From positions 5,690,001 through 5,754,000 of the forward strand of contig JAEMBT020000005.1 in assembly GCA_018873245.2 (NCBI GenBank): a stretch of DNA of 64,000 nt. The letters are read 5' to 3'. Below, piece after piece: positions 19,439 through 43,852 of this stretch. Every line of letters starts with the position of its first letter. Position 1 is the stretch's first letter. The stretch comes from Archegozetes longisetosus. Its lineage: Eukaryota > Arthropoda > Arachnida > Sarcoptiformes > Trhypochthoniidae. The translations under genes were made by a program, and so were the position numbers. Under the pieces are notes generated by a model that did no database searches, was not told where the DNA came from, and was given only the letters and a program-made list of their open reading frames with translations.

Positions 19439-21355
19439 TCAATTTAAAAGAACGAAAGCACGCGCAAGATTTCTAGCAATAGCCAAACGCAAAATGTCTT
19501 CTCTTTCTTTAAGAAATTCAATGTTGATGTTGGAGTCGTTAGAACTTTTAGCATAACTTAGGATTTGTTCGAGTGAAGCTAAAAGTTGACAGGTCTGTTC
19601 AGAGCTTAGGACAAGATTTTGAGTTTCGAGCAATGGTAAAGAGTCCGTAAGCAATCTTGTGATGAAAAATTTTGGTGCGATATTAGAAACTAGAAGTGAA
19701 ATCAATAGTTCTGCGGCACTATTCAGTTGGCATTCTTTTCTCAGTTGATGAAATTCATAATATTTTGCTAAGAAAGTCAAGCGATCGCTTATTAACATAA
19801 ACCTTCCGGAGTTGCTCAATATGTCTTCGTCTGGAAACTCGCCATTTTTGTCATATTGAGTGAGGAAAATATCTGCGATATGATTAGTCAGTGCTGGGTC
19901 TTCGCTTCTTATGGCCCAAAACAAAGCTGATCCTAGTTTTCGTTTTGAAAGCCATTTACGAGATAGTACTTTGCAAACAGATTTCGTAATATAGTTTAAG
20001 CCAAGCTTGTTTGCAAAATAAATAACTTTCTGAGCAGTCGAATCGTCAACAATTGGTATTCTTTGCAGATTGAGCTCAATATAGTGAAGACCATTATCCA
20101 AACAATGGCTCAAATAGTCGATACCAAACTGCCAAAGACTATTACTAGTCATCAATGAATTTGCGTATTCGATAACAAATGATTCCCGAAATTTAGAGGG
20201 ATTTTCGATTTGGTGTGCGTCCAATTGATTGGCGTTATATAAGAGATCGAGAAAATGTGTTGCAAACCACCAGTTGTCATCAAAACACAAACTACTTTCT
20301 TGTATGACTTGCATTAAATCGTAACTGAATGCAGCGATTATTAGAGAATCCAATGGATTCAACTCTGAATTAGAATTATGTTTAGCCGAATAGATGTCAA
20401 TGCATTGCAGACAAAGTGAACTCAAGTTATTCTCTTTAATACACGGATCAGTGAATAACAGAAGAGACACCATTAAGTGGTACCACGATTCGAACAGATG
20501 TAGTACTTGTTTGAAGGCATCAATCTCTCCTATAAGAATTCTAACAATAAGTTTCAATTTGTGGTTCAGCTCAAAGTGTCCCTCATTTAAAGCCTTAACG
20601 CAGTCTTCATTCCATGTCTGCCATCGCAAGTAATATTCGTGTAATAACTGATTGGTAGAAATGAGTGGCATTTTCTTAATGAGCTCTCTCAAGAGAATGA
20701 ATTCTTCTTTGGTGTAGGCGTCAGGATGAAGTTCAATGAAAAGTCTAGCATTTTCAATCTCAGCTCTGAATAGATAAGAAATAATAACATCCCAATAGTG
20801 CTCGTGAATGTATGGCATGTCAGCATTCATGACAGTATTAGCCATTCGAACAGTTTGCGTGAAATGCCATTTAATCCAAGTTAGGAGTTGATTCAAGAGG
20901 AAGCCGGTAGTGTGAATATCCATATAAAGGATTTCACATAGATTCCACACTATTTCCATTTGACAAAACATATTACTTAATAAAAGTTGACTCTCATCTT
21001 GACCTGAACTGCTATTTATCAAATTGAAAAAACACGAGTGGATCACCGACCGATATTTACGACTCGCCTTTATTAATTCGTTTCTTGAAAGTGGTTCGCT
21101 ATTTGATGAAATCCTTTGTAGTGATTTGAAGACAAAAAGCGATTCACTCAATAATGAACGCGATATGCGATTGGAATAGATCAACGGTTTAATACATTTA
21201 TAGGTAACTAATTGTGATTTCGGTTCATTTGATTGTCTATTAATATGTTTGTTGTTAAACTTAGATTTGCTAAAAACAGTCAAATCATTAGCAAAACCCC
21301 ACTCATGAGCTATGCTTTGTTCTTCGCTTAAGTTGATTGCAATTGTTTCTTCCAT
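19439..21355 (-). CDS. NUP85: Nucleoporin NUP85
   Basis: A single-exon gene of 638 codons, close to the family's usual ~650. ATG at 21355 was chosen; the frame is open a few codons further up, but without ATG. The protein is almost wholly alpha-helical. It matches NUP85 best in its C-terminal half: FGIDYLSHCLDNG, a GSALFWAIRSEDPALTNHIAD stretch, the LISDRLTFLAKYYEFHQL block, and IAPKFFITRLLTDSLPLLE followed by SSEQT. NUP85 is a scaffold subunit of the NUP107-160 (Y) complex of the nuclear pore, required for pore assembly and mRNA export. The absence of introns is notable beside its intron-rich neighbours. TRMT6 lies about 1.07 kb upstream on the same strand. Confidence 0.93.
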   Translation of the reverse strand: MEETIAINLSEEQSIAHEWGFANDLTVFSKSKFNNKHINRQSNEPKSQLVTYKCIKPLIYSNRISRSLLSESLFVFKSLQRISSNSEPLSRNELIKASRKYRSVIHSCFFNLINSSSGQDESQLLLSNMFCQMEIVWNLCEILYMDIHTTGFLLNQLLTWIKWHFTQTVRMANTVMNADMPYIHEHYWDVIISYLFRAEIENARLFIELHPDAYTKEEFILLRELIKKMPLISTNQLLHEYYLRWQTWNEDCVKALNEGHFELNHKLKLIVRILIGEIDAFKQVLHLFESWYHLMVSLLLFTDPCIKENNLSSLCLQCIDIYSAKHNSNSELNPLDSLIIAAFSYDLMQVIQESSLCFDDNWWFATHFLDLLYNANQLDAHQIENPSKFRESFVIEYANSLMTSNSLWQFGIDYLSHCLDNGLHYIELNLQRIPIVDDSTAQKVIYFANKLGLNYITKSVCKVLSRKWLSKRKLGSALFWAIRSEDPALTNHIADIFLTQYDKNGEFPDEDILSNSGRFMLISDRLTFLAKYYEFHQLRKECQLNSAAELLISLLVSNIAPKFFITRLLTDSLPLLETQNLVLSSEQTCQLLASLEQILSYAKSSNDSNINIEFLKEREDILRLAIARNLARAFVLLN

Positions 21356-22421
21356 TTTGTTTCTTATTATCAACGATTTAATGATTCAATAGTCAAACAC
21401 TTAAGTCCAATCAATAGAAAGTGGAACAATTAATTTTCAATAAGGATCAAAAGGTGAAGCTCACATTTTCTGTTGAAACTAAATCAAAGCATTTTTTGGC
21501 GCATTCAACACATACATAAAAAACGTCAATTTAGTGTCGGAGGCGAGGTTTTTGAATTCATTAACAATATTGACTACTGGTTAGAATATGTAGCTATGTT
21601 AAAATAAAGTAACTTTTTAAGAATTAAACTTCAACTTAAAAATCTAAATTAACTTAAGCCAAATAAAACTTATCTCCTATCAATAATTAACCTCCATTTG
21701 ATTACAGAAAATGTTTACAAATAGCTGATTATGAAATGAAAAATGCTTTTTGTTAGTCATTTCTTACGCATTAGTAATAATTGACTTATATTCATTCAAA
21801 GTAAAAGTTTTGGCTTTGGCTTTTAAACTTTTATTTCTCTGATATTACATACCCACTACTTTTAATGGAAAATGATTTTTAACTGCCTATCAGTAGTTGA
21901 TTGGTAAAATTTATTCTGACATTACTATAAAGACATCAGTATAACTTTGCAATTCTTATAGCTACTTATCCAATGCTATATTCAAGAGATTAATATAATT
22001 GATTGTGAAGGTTACTGCTTATAGTGTTCAAAAAGAGCTATAAAAATTGCAAAGTTATACCGTTTTCCTTATATACGACTGGTATTGATTTTAATCACAG
22101 GTATGAGAAATATCATACAAAAGTTAAAATTTTCATAAAATTGAAGAACAAAAACAAGATTAGAGAAAACTAACGCATAATCTAAAATTTGGAAAGATAA
22201 ACGCGGATCTAGATGATATTTAAATACTTTATTCTTAACAATTCGCTAACAGATAATGAACAATCATTTATTGTCAACTTTTAATATATGAATAAAGTTA
22301 ATGAAAATGTAGTCCCCAACTGATTGAAATAACTTAATCGATTAGTATTCAGAAGTATGCTTCAATAAAAACTTGACAATTAAAACTAGCGTAAGTTGAA
22401 AGTTACGTGTTTATGATAGCT
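21356..22421. other. Intergenic, NUP85 promoter side and TRMT6 3' flank
   Basis: AT-rich, with no ORF of note. A TTTATT at 22267-22272 (AATAAA on the minus strand) about 150 nt past the TRMT6 stop may be its polyadenylation signal. Nothing else is recognised. Confidence 0.4.
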
Positions 22422-23857
22422 TCAAGCACTACTAACTTTGATACCAGTCAACAGGTATCCGCTGCTTGCACTCATTTGCATTTCAGGTCTAGTCCTATCG
22501 GGTAAGACTTGATATTTTCTGAGCCATGTTTCGGAGAGTCGTAGAAAAACTGCATGCTTTTTAAGAGCTATGTAACAATTAGTCAGAGGTTCTATATTAG
22601 GACTAAACACAGCAAATGGTCGTGAGTTAGAAAGAAATTTCAGCAACAATTCCAAAATATTGAGCGGATCAAAGCTTTTTGTCATAACTAGTAATCCGTC
22701 CATATTTTTCTGTGCAAGTATTTCTTTAGCCTTATTTGCCTCCAAGCGTCGCATTTCTTTTCGCATATGTTTCTCATCGTTGATGTCAAAACTTTTTCTT
22801 GAGTAGCTTTATCGGAGTCTTTCTCTAGAGTTTGATCTGATTTTTCAAGCGAATCATTTGAATCAGAATTTTGTTGATTATGCAGTATTTGAAAGGCTTG
22901 ATTGATTTGAAGTCCAAATAAAATTTGAGAAATGGTTTGCTTTGGCAAGTTGAGAGCATCGACAGCTTGTCTATAAGTGGTGACCGGACCCGCATCTGTA
23001 TAAACTTGAATAGCACATCCTTCAGATCCTAAGCGTTCGATAACAGCAGCCGTTAATATTCCCAAATGAGTGTCTAGAACTATGTACTTTCCCCCAGACA
23101 TTACATTACATAACGAAAGCATTTGTGAAAGTGAATCGATTCGGAGAAAACTATCAAATATAGAGAATGCAAAATTAATTCAAATCAGTTTAAACGTCAT
23201 GAATTAAGATAAAGAATACTTTATTTTTTGTGGTCCCTGAGAGTAATACATTTCAGTCAAAAGCCTAACATTAGGTCTCAAAATGGTAACTAATGTCGAG
23301 TACTTCTGTTGTTTCTTCTTCAGATACTTCTCCTGAGCAAACGATGTCTTCTCACTAAAAGTCGAACTATTTTTAACTAAATTTTCAATAATTTCACTAC
23401 TGGAAAGTTTGTTTTTGAAGGTTTCGATGTCATCTCTAGAAAGTTTCTGAGACTTGCCGTCGTCGACTATGAAACGATTATCTTTATTAGTCGTTTCTTC
23501 AGCTGATATCTCCGGTAAATTAATAGTAATATTGCGAACATTTACTAAATTCAAGTCTCGATTTTTGTCTAACTCAAAGCTTGAACCAAATCGATGACCG
23601 AAAATGCCATTTAAATTGATTTTTTGTTTTCCCAAATATACGAACCTTTAATTGAGAACAAAGTTGATTTGAAAAATGAAACGTTCAGTTAACTTAAGAC
23701 AAAAATTGAGAAAATATTAATTAATCACTGACTTATCATTTTCGGCTTTAATCAGACGACCCGAGTCTCTGTCGTGGGTTCTACGAATTATTATATAATA
23801 ACCGGATTTTATTATATCTTCATCCGAGCTATTATTCGAATCCTTTTCTTCGTTCAT
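22422..23857 (-). CDS. TRMT6: tRNA (adenine-58-N1)-methyltransferase non-catalytic subunit TRMT6
   Basis: Exons (minus): 23857-23733, 23645-23220, 23150-22422, with GT-AG introns of 87 and 69 nt; about 426 residues. Diagnostic blocks are FGHRFGSSFEL, IVDDGKSQKLSRDDI, ENLVKNSSTF then KYLKKKQQKYSTLV, MDGLLVMTKSFDP, SRPFAVFS and LRLSETWLRKYQVLPDRTRP. TRMT6 (yeast Gcd10/Trm6) pairs with TRMT61A to make m1A58 in tRNA. It provides the tRNA-binding partner and has no methyl donor site of its own. One frameshift in the third exon at an A5 run (plus-strand T5, 22793-22797) divides it. One extra A restores the frame into MRKEMRRLEANKAKE, so sequencing error is likely. Divergent with JKAMP. Confidence 0.92.
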
Positions 23858-24279
23858 TTCACTCAATTTCTCGATTCAATTAAATTAAATAATTGTTTTC
23901 TATTATTTCTACTAGTTTGTATTCATACGAATAAGTTTTGAAATAATTAAAAAATACAATAGACGAACACAAATTACGGTAAATAAATATAATTGTTTTA
24001 AATAGGAATATAGTAAAGCGTATTACAATTTAATTGACGATACTTATGGTAACGAATACCACATGTTTAGCATTTGTTTGAGTTTGTTGTTATTTAGAGA
24101 TACTTAGAACTAAGAAAATATTTTCAATAATTGAAGCCAAACACTAATGCCTTGATTGCCTATAATATAAACAACTGGCTGTTAATCGAATAAATATTGA
24201 TTTGCTTAATTAGTACAAAAATAGCAAAAATGAAAAAACATTTGAAAGCATTAAATAATAGCTTGAATTGATTTCGAAA
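23858..24279. promoter_or_regulatory. Divergent promoter region between TRMT6 and JKAMP
   Basis: About 420 bp separate the two start codons, which face away from each other, so both promoters must lie here or overlap. The sequence is AT-rich. I see no unambiguous TATA box, DRE or CpG cluster. Confidence 0.55.
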
Positions 24280-25462
24280 ATGTCTAAATGTTTTGGACTT
24301 TATTGCGGAATTAAATTAAATGATAATAATAGCGATTGCGGAGTAAGTTGTCATCAAACTGATGATTAATTGAATTGTTTAATTATCTAATTATTTAATT
24401 GATTATTTATTATTAAATTGAAGCCATGTGAGCGTGGATTTCGTGCAAATAGTAATGGGATATGCGTTCAATGTGAAGAAAGTCCTCAATTTTACGACTG
24501 GCTCTACATAACATTTATGGTATTTCTGTTGACAATAATTGAGTGGTATTTCACGGATCAATGCCTGAAGAGACGTAAACTAACATTGGATGTGTTGGCG
24601 TTACATTTGATAGTGTTATTTGAGAACATACTGTCTATATTAATAACTCTATTACTAGTCGAGCCTTCCGGTACATTCCAAGTGAAGGCATGTTCACCGA
24701 GACAATTGTCGGATTGGTACACACTATTCTTCAATCCTTCACCTGATTATAAACACACGATTTATTGTACTCAAGAAGCAGTCTATCCCTTGTATACAAT
24801 GATATTCATATTTTACACTCTATCTCTACTATCGGTTGTTTGTCGTGCGTTTTATTTAAGAATAATCGCCTATTTGTTTAGTTTATTCTCAAAGTCAACT
24901 TTTCTTCAAGATTTAGTCAATGACAGTAATACTACGAAAACGATTTATTTGACACTTTATACAATTCCTGCTCTTTCATTGATTCATGCCACATTTTGCG
25001 GATTGATTTGTGAGTAAATCTCTACTCATTTAGTCTGAACCGTAAATCACTTATCATTGAAGAGCATTTCTAAATTCATGTAACCAATTGATTCCGCGAT
25101 TAATCACTATCTTTAAACGTGATAAATTTTAAAGACAACTGAATTTAAAATAGTATTGATTTTATTTTGCAGATTATTCATTTCCATATATGATAATAAT
25201 CGGTTCGATAATATCAGTTGCACTACATTTGGCCTTCCAATTAGACCAAAGGCCATCGAATCTGTTTCTATCATTATTTCAAAAGAAAAATGCAGTTATA
25301 GTTCTGTGTCATTGGATAATTCACGCGTACGGTATAATTTCGCTGACAGAACTGAAGAATCTGGTAATTCACGGATCACTGTTGGCTTTGGTTCCATTTC
25401 CAACAATATTCTATATAATAACATCTAAGTTTACAGATCCGAACAAACTGAATGTAGAGTAA
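24280..25462 (+). CDS. JKAMP: JNK1/MAPK8-associated membrane protein (JKAMP)
   Basis: Exons 24280-24342, 24424-25009 and 25173-25462 (introns phase 0 and phase 1, both GT-AG) encode about 312 residues, like the animal family. The start is set by ATG TCT AAA with a LYCG motif two codons later. A CxxC-rich luminal N-terminus (CGPCERGF, CVQCEESP) precedes ESPQFYDWLY, about seven hydrophobic membrane spans, NPSPDY, CTQEAVYPLYTM, HWIIHAYGIIS and the C-terminal ALVPFPTIFYIITSKFTDP block. JKAMP is a multi-pass ER membrane protein that binds JNK1 and connects ER stress with the ubiquitin-proteasome/ERAD machinery. An AATAAA at 25618-25623 follows the stop. Confidence 0.95.
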
Positions 25463-26739
25463 TCAATTGTAAGAATTTCAACAAATGCAAGACTTCTGGG
25501 GATTTGAGTAACTACAAGAACCCTAAGAATTTGCTGCTTATGTAAAATAGTTTAATTATTTGGCACAAAAATAAGGATTTATACAATTAAGTTATTAATA
25601 TTTATAATATAACGTGAAATAAATCTCTAAAATTAATTAAGTTAGGAATAATTAGTTAATGTAAAAGTGTCTCAGAAATGGTTAATATAATTTATAATCT
25701 CAACATAACATGTATATAACTTGTACTTTTTTTAAATAATTAAACACTTGCTTTATGAAACAGTATAAAACAGTACTGCTTTCTCACTTTCGGAAAACTA
25801 ACTAAACAGCTCAAGAATTCATTCGTCACTTAAGGTATTCCTAAACCAAAACTTAACTTAATTCAAAAACGATTTCCTAATGAATTTTCTTCATTTAAAA
25901 GTCTGTAGTTCTTATATTCTGTCGCTTATAATATTGATTATTATAAACTTATTGGAATAGAATCACTGTTAGTATTGAAACAGATCTTGATTCTGAAGAA
26001 TCACATGTGGAAAATTGAAGAATTGATTATCATTGAAATAAAATTTGAAGTTATAAATGTAAACGCTTAAGTAGAGTAATATGAGTTAGAAAATAGATTT
26101 CTAGTTTCAAATAATAGTGAAACTGGTCCCAAGGTTTAAGGAATACCTTTCTTCGCCTAAGTATTAACGTATGTCCTCTAAAAAAAGACATTATCACTCT
26201 TAATGAATATATTGAAGCCTGAACACTTAGTATGAAAGTAAATAGCTATCAAAAGCTCAATTTTATGCTCTATAGTATGATTTGAAACGAATTTGATCTG
26301 TTCATTATTACAGTATTATAATCATTGATTATTAATTAGATAAACCAGAATCCAAATGTTCCCAAATGTCGTTTTGCTTGACTCTAATTGAGGCTCTGAA
26401 ACTAAGTTTCTAAAAGTGCTCAATCGTGAGGTAGTGTTGATTTAGACACAAATTCAGTCTAAGTGAACAATTTCAGATCTACTTCAAAAAATTACTCGAT
26501 ATGTTCAGTAATATTGATTCATTAGCTTTCGTTATTGATTTGAATTTGCCTCGATTTGGGTCAATTTTCAAACGATAGTGAGTTTACTAATTGGTTAGTT
26601 TTAAGCTTTTTCCTACTCAATTAACTCTGATATCTCTGTGAATTCTGGTTCGTTAACAGCAATGTTACTGGTATAATATCAATAAGAAATTTCAATATGT
26701 TTCTCAACAAGAAATCATATGGAATAAGATAGGGCCAGC
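25463..26739. other. Convergent intergenic region between JKAMP and PLC-beta
   Basis: 3' flanks of two converging genes. Contains the JKAMP AATAAA (25618-25623). No other gene, repeat or RNA is recognised. Confidence 0.5.
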
Positions 26740-37424
<10,685 letters not shown>

Positions 37425-40400
37425 ATCTGATTCTTGTAAGACTTGAAGTATTAGAAGAGAATGTATTCAAAGTAAATTCATATTTAGATTTGAAGCCAGA
37501 CGTAGGAATAAATCGATATAATCTAATAAACAGAGCTGAAGACAAGATTGCAGATGTAGGAGAAGACTTCGAATACCATAATTGAAGACATGAAGTTAGT
37601 GGAGGTGTGTGAAGCTTGAGAATAAAAATAAGAATAATTAAGTTAGCTAGCTCAATATAAGATTATAAGAATATAAGGATGGTAATAGTTGAAAGCTAAT
37701 AGTTGAGAGCTATATGAGAATATGAAGAGGGTAATAGTTGAAAGCTATATAAGTTACGTAATGATCTAAATGATGGATCGACATTTAGTTAGTGACATTT
37801 GAATGTCAACGAAAATATACATTCATTTTGCATAAATCAACTCTCATTGATTTTATATCTATCAACGAATCAATTTTTAGCAAAACTTCTATTTTTGTAC
37901 TTCTTATCTTAACGAATTGTTTATTTTCTCAAATGAGTGTATCCTTGGCGTGAAATAGCATTTTCTTACTTTTATAGTAAGCCATAAAAACGTACTGATA
38001 ACTCCAATAAGACCATTATTCACTAAATTGACGAAACGACCAATTCAATCACAAATACATCTCTCTCTCAGACTCAGCCAACAAAAAAACACTGAAAAGT
38101 TAACTTCAAATATATTTTCTACAAATATTAGTTATTCAATTCCTTTTTTCGTGATTATTTACTTGAATTAGTAATCACTATCGATAAGTTATGCTTTCAA
38201 ACTAAGGCAGATTTGTTAGTCTGGAGTTTAAGGAATACATCAAACTATTGAAAATAACTGAAAGATACTGAAAGTAACGTAAAGGTATTGAATGCAAAGT
38301 GAACCGTATTTAGACAGTTTTCCTCATTCGTGCAATTACATTAAATTGATTAATTAAAACAAAGAACAACGTCTAACCAATATTACGTAAGCACATTACT
38401 GTGCTTTTAATTTCAAGTATTCGTTTCAATACAAACTAATACTAAATATGATACTAATTATTTGGTTCAGCAATGTTTCATTACTAATGCATCAATTATT
38501 AGTTTTGTCAATCATTACGCCATTCAATTTGAAGATTAAAAATGTAACAAATTATGTAACGAAAATGTAATAGATGTTTTATTAAACTTATTTTTTTATA
38601 GACGCCACATTTGCCATGCAATTGCCGCGTAAGGAACATACTTCTATTTCTTTATCTTATTTATCTTATCTCAGCTCAAGAGTAAATATTTACGTTTCAC
38701 AAACATTAAGTTTGAATTGCAATCAATTTTCTTCAATTATTTCAACAAATGGTTGATTAAGTATTAAATTTTATTTAAAAACTTTATAAAATAAGAATGC
38801 AGTTTCGTAAGGATGAGGGAGAAGGAAACAGAAATTTAATATTTGAGAGAGAGATAGCATTGAAGAGAAAAGAGACAAACTCACCACTGGGCCAAATCAC
38901 ACTTAAAATTGGATTAATTGAAGCACACCATAAATTTAAGTACTTTATCAGTGTTCAAAATTTAGTCTTACTGATAAGTTAAACTAGAATCGGTTGAGCA
39001 TTCATAAAATTGGTAACAACTTTAAAAATTAGAATTTATAGAACAAGGAAAAAGCGAGTCAATTTTAAATTCGTCTGCGGTACTAATTAATTCCTATGCA
39101 ACTCTTACCAGTCATTTATTTGAGTTGAGAGGAAGTTAAGTAATAATTGTGAGATATCTTACAACTGCTTAGATACCTTCATCTATTTTGTGTTTCAGTC
39201 AAATCAATTGATAATTTATCTATTAATTAACAATATAAGTTAACAATATTTACAGTAATAATAAACTTAACTCCAAGTAGTCATATCTAAGATGAATTTT
39301 TTGGATAACACCTCAGTTTGCGCTCAAACCTTAATTCTAATTTGTTTTGTAGTTTCAGTAAACATCTCTTCAATCATACTAAGAATTGAAATATTTTCCA
39401 ATTAAGTCACTCTTAGGATTGAGAGATCCTTATGATCGACCAAAATGTACTGTTAATGAGTCAATTTTAAATTATACCACTCTTCCATCTAGTCGACCCT
39501 CAGCTTTATATTAATGATTGACATAGGCCTGAGCCTTAGTTAGGCTCAAGGCTCAAGTCGAGCCTCTATACTTTACATGACACAAAGCATCAATTTTAAA
39601 AGCTATCCATTAATTTCAATGTTTAAAATATTTTGCCGAAATAAATAATAACCGTAACTAAAATATATTGATTAGCACTTCTACTAAAGCATAACAACTG
39701 TAAGCACTTACTCAGAAGCCGACGTTCAAATCTTGTGAACTAATCTCTGAAACACATGTAAAATCAGCGTCTATTCAATGTTTATAAATGTTATATTGAC
39801 AAAAGTCAGAACTACCTTGAAATGAGTCTCTACGATTGGAAATATGCCATGTTATCACTGTTATGACACTGCAATTTGCAAATAATAAACAGTTGAAGGA
39901 ATATAATTCTCTCATTCGCTAATATCGCACAAACGCTTTTGCAATTGATATAATAGCTATTTGAGTAGTTTTTTGCCAAAAGACAATTAAATAGTTATAA
40001 CAGTACGTTAGTCGCACTAAAAATACTGTTCATTATAACTATTGTCTACTCCAGCTATTCTTCACTAAAGTACATAGAGCACAATCAAACATTGAGCCAA
40101 ACTGCAGGCACCCGTTCTTCAGTTGTATTATTATTATAACTACTATTCTGCTGATTAATTGTTGATTGAAAAGAGAAATAGGTTTATTTTTAACAATTCA
40201 CTGATCAGACAGATCTATTTACTTTGATTTTTCAGTCAATTAAAATGCTGACACAGATTTCAAACAATCATGTTATTTATAGTATTTTGATTTAGGATGC
40301 TCAAAAACAACCTATTATCATCATCTCACAGTAAATACTAGATTATTCAATCATCTAGTTTGTTCAGATGCTAAATTACTTGTTTTCAACCTAACTCTAA

Positions 40401-40938
40401 CTCCTTCTTTCACTTTTCGATATGCTTACAAAAATATAATAGTTTAACTCAAAACTAACATTCATTATTAATACTCTGTCATTTTTCTGTCAGTCAAACT
40501 CACTTCTATTTAAGTCAAATCTCGCTTAAAGCCGAAGAGTTTGCATTTCTTATAGGCTGAGTGCTTTCAAAACACAAAAACAGTTTTAAGCACTAATTAG
40601 AGCCTTCTTCAAAATGTCTGAGTGCCTAAAAACAATTAGAATCAATCACTAAAGTACTGTTATGTGTGTTAGTTTGTAATTTTCGAACGAAAATTATTTC
40701 TATTCAATTAGATATGGAATAAATAAGTTTTTCTTATTAATAAGTTCAATGAATATCTCATTCGTTGAACTTTTACAATGATATGAATGAAAAGTTGATC
40801 AGCTACTGATAAATATTCTAAATTCTGATATTTTAAAATGACTAAAGTATTAATGAAGCATAAAATGATAAGTATTAAGTATTAATTTAATTTTGTATTT
40901 AGTCAAATGTTGAACGAAGTATAAAATGTAATTATTAT

Positions 40939-41540
40939 GGATGTGCAGAGGCGGTTTTTAGCGAAAATTTTAGATTAGTCCGAATGCTTTTAAACGTTAC
41001 ATTTACACAATTTAATATTAAATAAGCATAATTAACATAAACTATTTTTTCCGTTTTTTCCCGAATCTGTCTGTTTCTTATCGAATTCCGGAAAATACTA
41101 CTTTCTTCCCGAAATTATCGAATATTACCTTTAATTTTGTAAAATTAACCTAAATTGTCGACTATAATCCGCACTTTAAAATATGTTGAAATTTGAAACT
41201 TTCGTAATTCTACATATAATCAGAACTTGTAAATCTGAGTACTTAAAATATAATACGCAGTTCATCCGATTTATTGTTATACCGAAGAGACTAGTTATCT
41301 TTATTCATAACTGCTAATAAATTTAAACAAATGCAATTATCTTTATTCAAAAATAAACGAAAGTTCAAATGAAGTAATAACAAGTGAAGTGTAAACTTGA
41401 CACTAAAGCTTGCATTACCTACGATATGCCTAATTTTACATTAAATTTTATTCCCGAATTATTCGCGAATTTACTTAATTTTTATTCCCTAATAACCGCC
41501 GAAATTTGCTTGTTTTATAGCCGTCACTGCACATTCCTAG
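40939..41540. mobile_element. hAT-like TIR element candidate
   Basis: GGATGTGCAGAGGCGGTTTTTAGC at the left is matched in inverse near 41535 (GGCTATAAAAC side, GTGCAGTGACGG). CAGAGGCGG is a common hAT terminal sequence. The symmetry continues outside CAG, and no clean 8-bp target duplication is seen, so boundaries are uncertain. Confidence 0.35.
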
Positions 41541-43852
41541 TAATTATAAGCCGTTATGTTTCTTCAAATAAGATGAGAAGTACTTTTGGACTTTTAAGCC
41601 TGATTTATTCAACTAACTAAGCTAGATTTGAACACATACGAACCATAGGATCCTATTCTATTATAGTGACAATTATGTTTAAACAAAAGCAAGTTCCACT
41701 TCATTTAATATTAAATCCAGTATTTAAAAATGTTCCTAGAAATGGTTTAGGCTTAGGACGTTGGTTACAATTTTCTGCAAACTCAGTTCAACTTTTAATG
41801 AGCCTCAAGAGTCAACTATTTTCAACTTGAAGCCCTTTTTGTGAACTTTCAAACTGAAATTGTTTCAGACTAAAGAGTTAATGATAAACGTTGCAATTTT
41901 GAATGAAAATAATTGTTCTTGCAATGTTTGTAATTAAAGCACATCTTTAATGCATTATTCAAATTAATCGAATAAATAACTTCTACTACATTCTGGATAC
42001 CTTTATCAAATTAATTTTTAATCAATTTAATTCATGCTTCAACAGTTATTGGAGTGCCAGCAGTTAAGTTATTGTTTAATTAACTTGAATAATATATTGA
42101 ACATACATTTCAATTACAAAAACATCGCACAAACAGTCTGTTTCATAGACTCATTACTAAAATCTATAATTTAGACTTATCGATGAACAATTAGTTTAAT
42201 TTGATTGATATTTTGATAAAAACTTCTGAAAGTTAATAGGTCTTATGAGTATTACTATTGAGCTCAATTACATACTATTGATTGGGATCATCTTGATCAA
42301 ATTAATCAAACATGACAACAACAGTTGATTACAAGTTCGATCAGAGCTATAATATACATTAGGTACTAAAATTAACTATTGTTGTCACGTGCAATCGTGT
42401 CCGTAGTTTAAACTTGTAAAAAGTAAATTGATGGACCAGTTAGGAAAAAGAGTATTAAATTGTAAATTGACTCATTTCAAAGTGCATCAAATGAACGAGC
42501 GAAAATTGTAGTAAGGATCACGCATTATAACCCAAGTTTTCGTTTCCAAGTAATGGGTGCCGCATATGAAATGGCCACTCAATTATTATGTGCTCATTCA
42601 ATTTCTTATTTGTTATAGTACTGAAAAGTACTGCAATAAATGAATGAGATTCTGAGTGAACAACTCCTGAACCGGTAAATTAATTAAAAATGATCGTGTA
42701 ACATTCTTTAAAATGATATCGGCTTTTTAATTTTGCAAATCATAAATCATTTCTGGTCTACTATTGAATTTTAAAATATTTACTGAGAAGATTAATTTAA
42801 ACTAAAAGGTGTTTATTCTTTAATTAAAACTAAATTTGATCACACAATTACACAAAGTCTCAAATCTAAGTGATTTTGGAGAGAATTTGACGATGCATTC
42901 AATTGTAGATACAGTAAATAAAATATGTTAAATTAAATAATTGATAACAAATGAGTATTATATTTGAACCATACTCATGTTAAGGTTTGAGTGTGTTTTC
43001 AATAATTTAGAGAAGAGACAGACACGCATCAAAATTAATGCATTACAATATACGCATCAATTGGTCTTTCATATCATGCATGAAACACAATAATACTTAC
43101 AATATTATCTCATCCATTCAACTATCTTATCAATACTTACGTACCTCAGCTTATTTCCAATATTTCACTTTTTCTACAATTAATCTAATGGTTAAATGAA
43201 TTGAACTGAAAAATATAATAACAATAAAATGCGTGCCATTTGTTGGTAATTGAATTTGAGTGGAAATCATGAAAATGAGACACTTTTTGAATGTGATGCG
43301 CAAGTGTTAAGTGCGAAAATTGATCGCAGGAGAACATCTTAATAGAATAGCTTTCTGCGAAGCTCATAAATTACCAATTGCCAACAGTTCCGGGAACTTC
43401 AACTATTCTTTACTATAACTAACTCTTAATTGTATTAGTAATCATTTTTATATTCTTTTATTCTATTTTGACAACATTTCATTCTTATTCTTCTTTTCTC
43501 TTTTATGAGTTTGAGCTTAGATCAAACATTAAAGTTCTCACTCATAGCAACCAAACATTAAGTAGTATAAGTGAAAACAGACTGTAACTAAAATACAAAA
43601 TTATATCGATGTTAAGCTCAGTACTAGAATATTAATATATGAATGAAAAGTTAATTGTTTCGAGTAAGGCTATAATAAACGTTGGAATAAAAATAGTCAA
43701 TATCACTAATAAATGTGAAAATTATAGAAGAGTGTAAGCAAACTAATGGTTATTTATAACAAAGTCCAATAAATTAATCTGTAAGTTTATCCTGTCTTAC
43801 GGAAAATCCGATGTCTAATGCACGTTCATTTATATTATAAAACTTACTGCAC

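Noticed and set aside
22793-22797. Programmed -1 ribosomal frameshift in TRMT6
   Set aside because: The A5 run does not give a tandem slippery heptamer in the zero frame, and the same kind of break appears at homopolymers in two other genes, so sequence error is simpler.
38797-38982. 61-codon ORF in the intergenic region
   Set aside because: No motif, splice context or composition supports a gene.
39716-39731. B-box-like GTTCAAATC suggesting a tRNA gene
   Set aside because: No matching A box, acceptor stem or anticodon arm can be folded around it.
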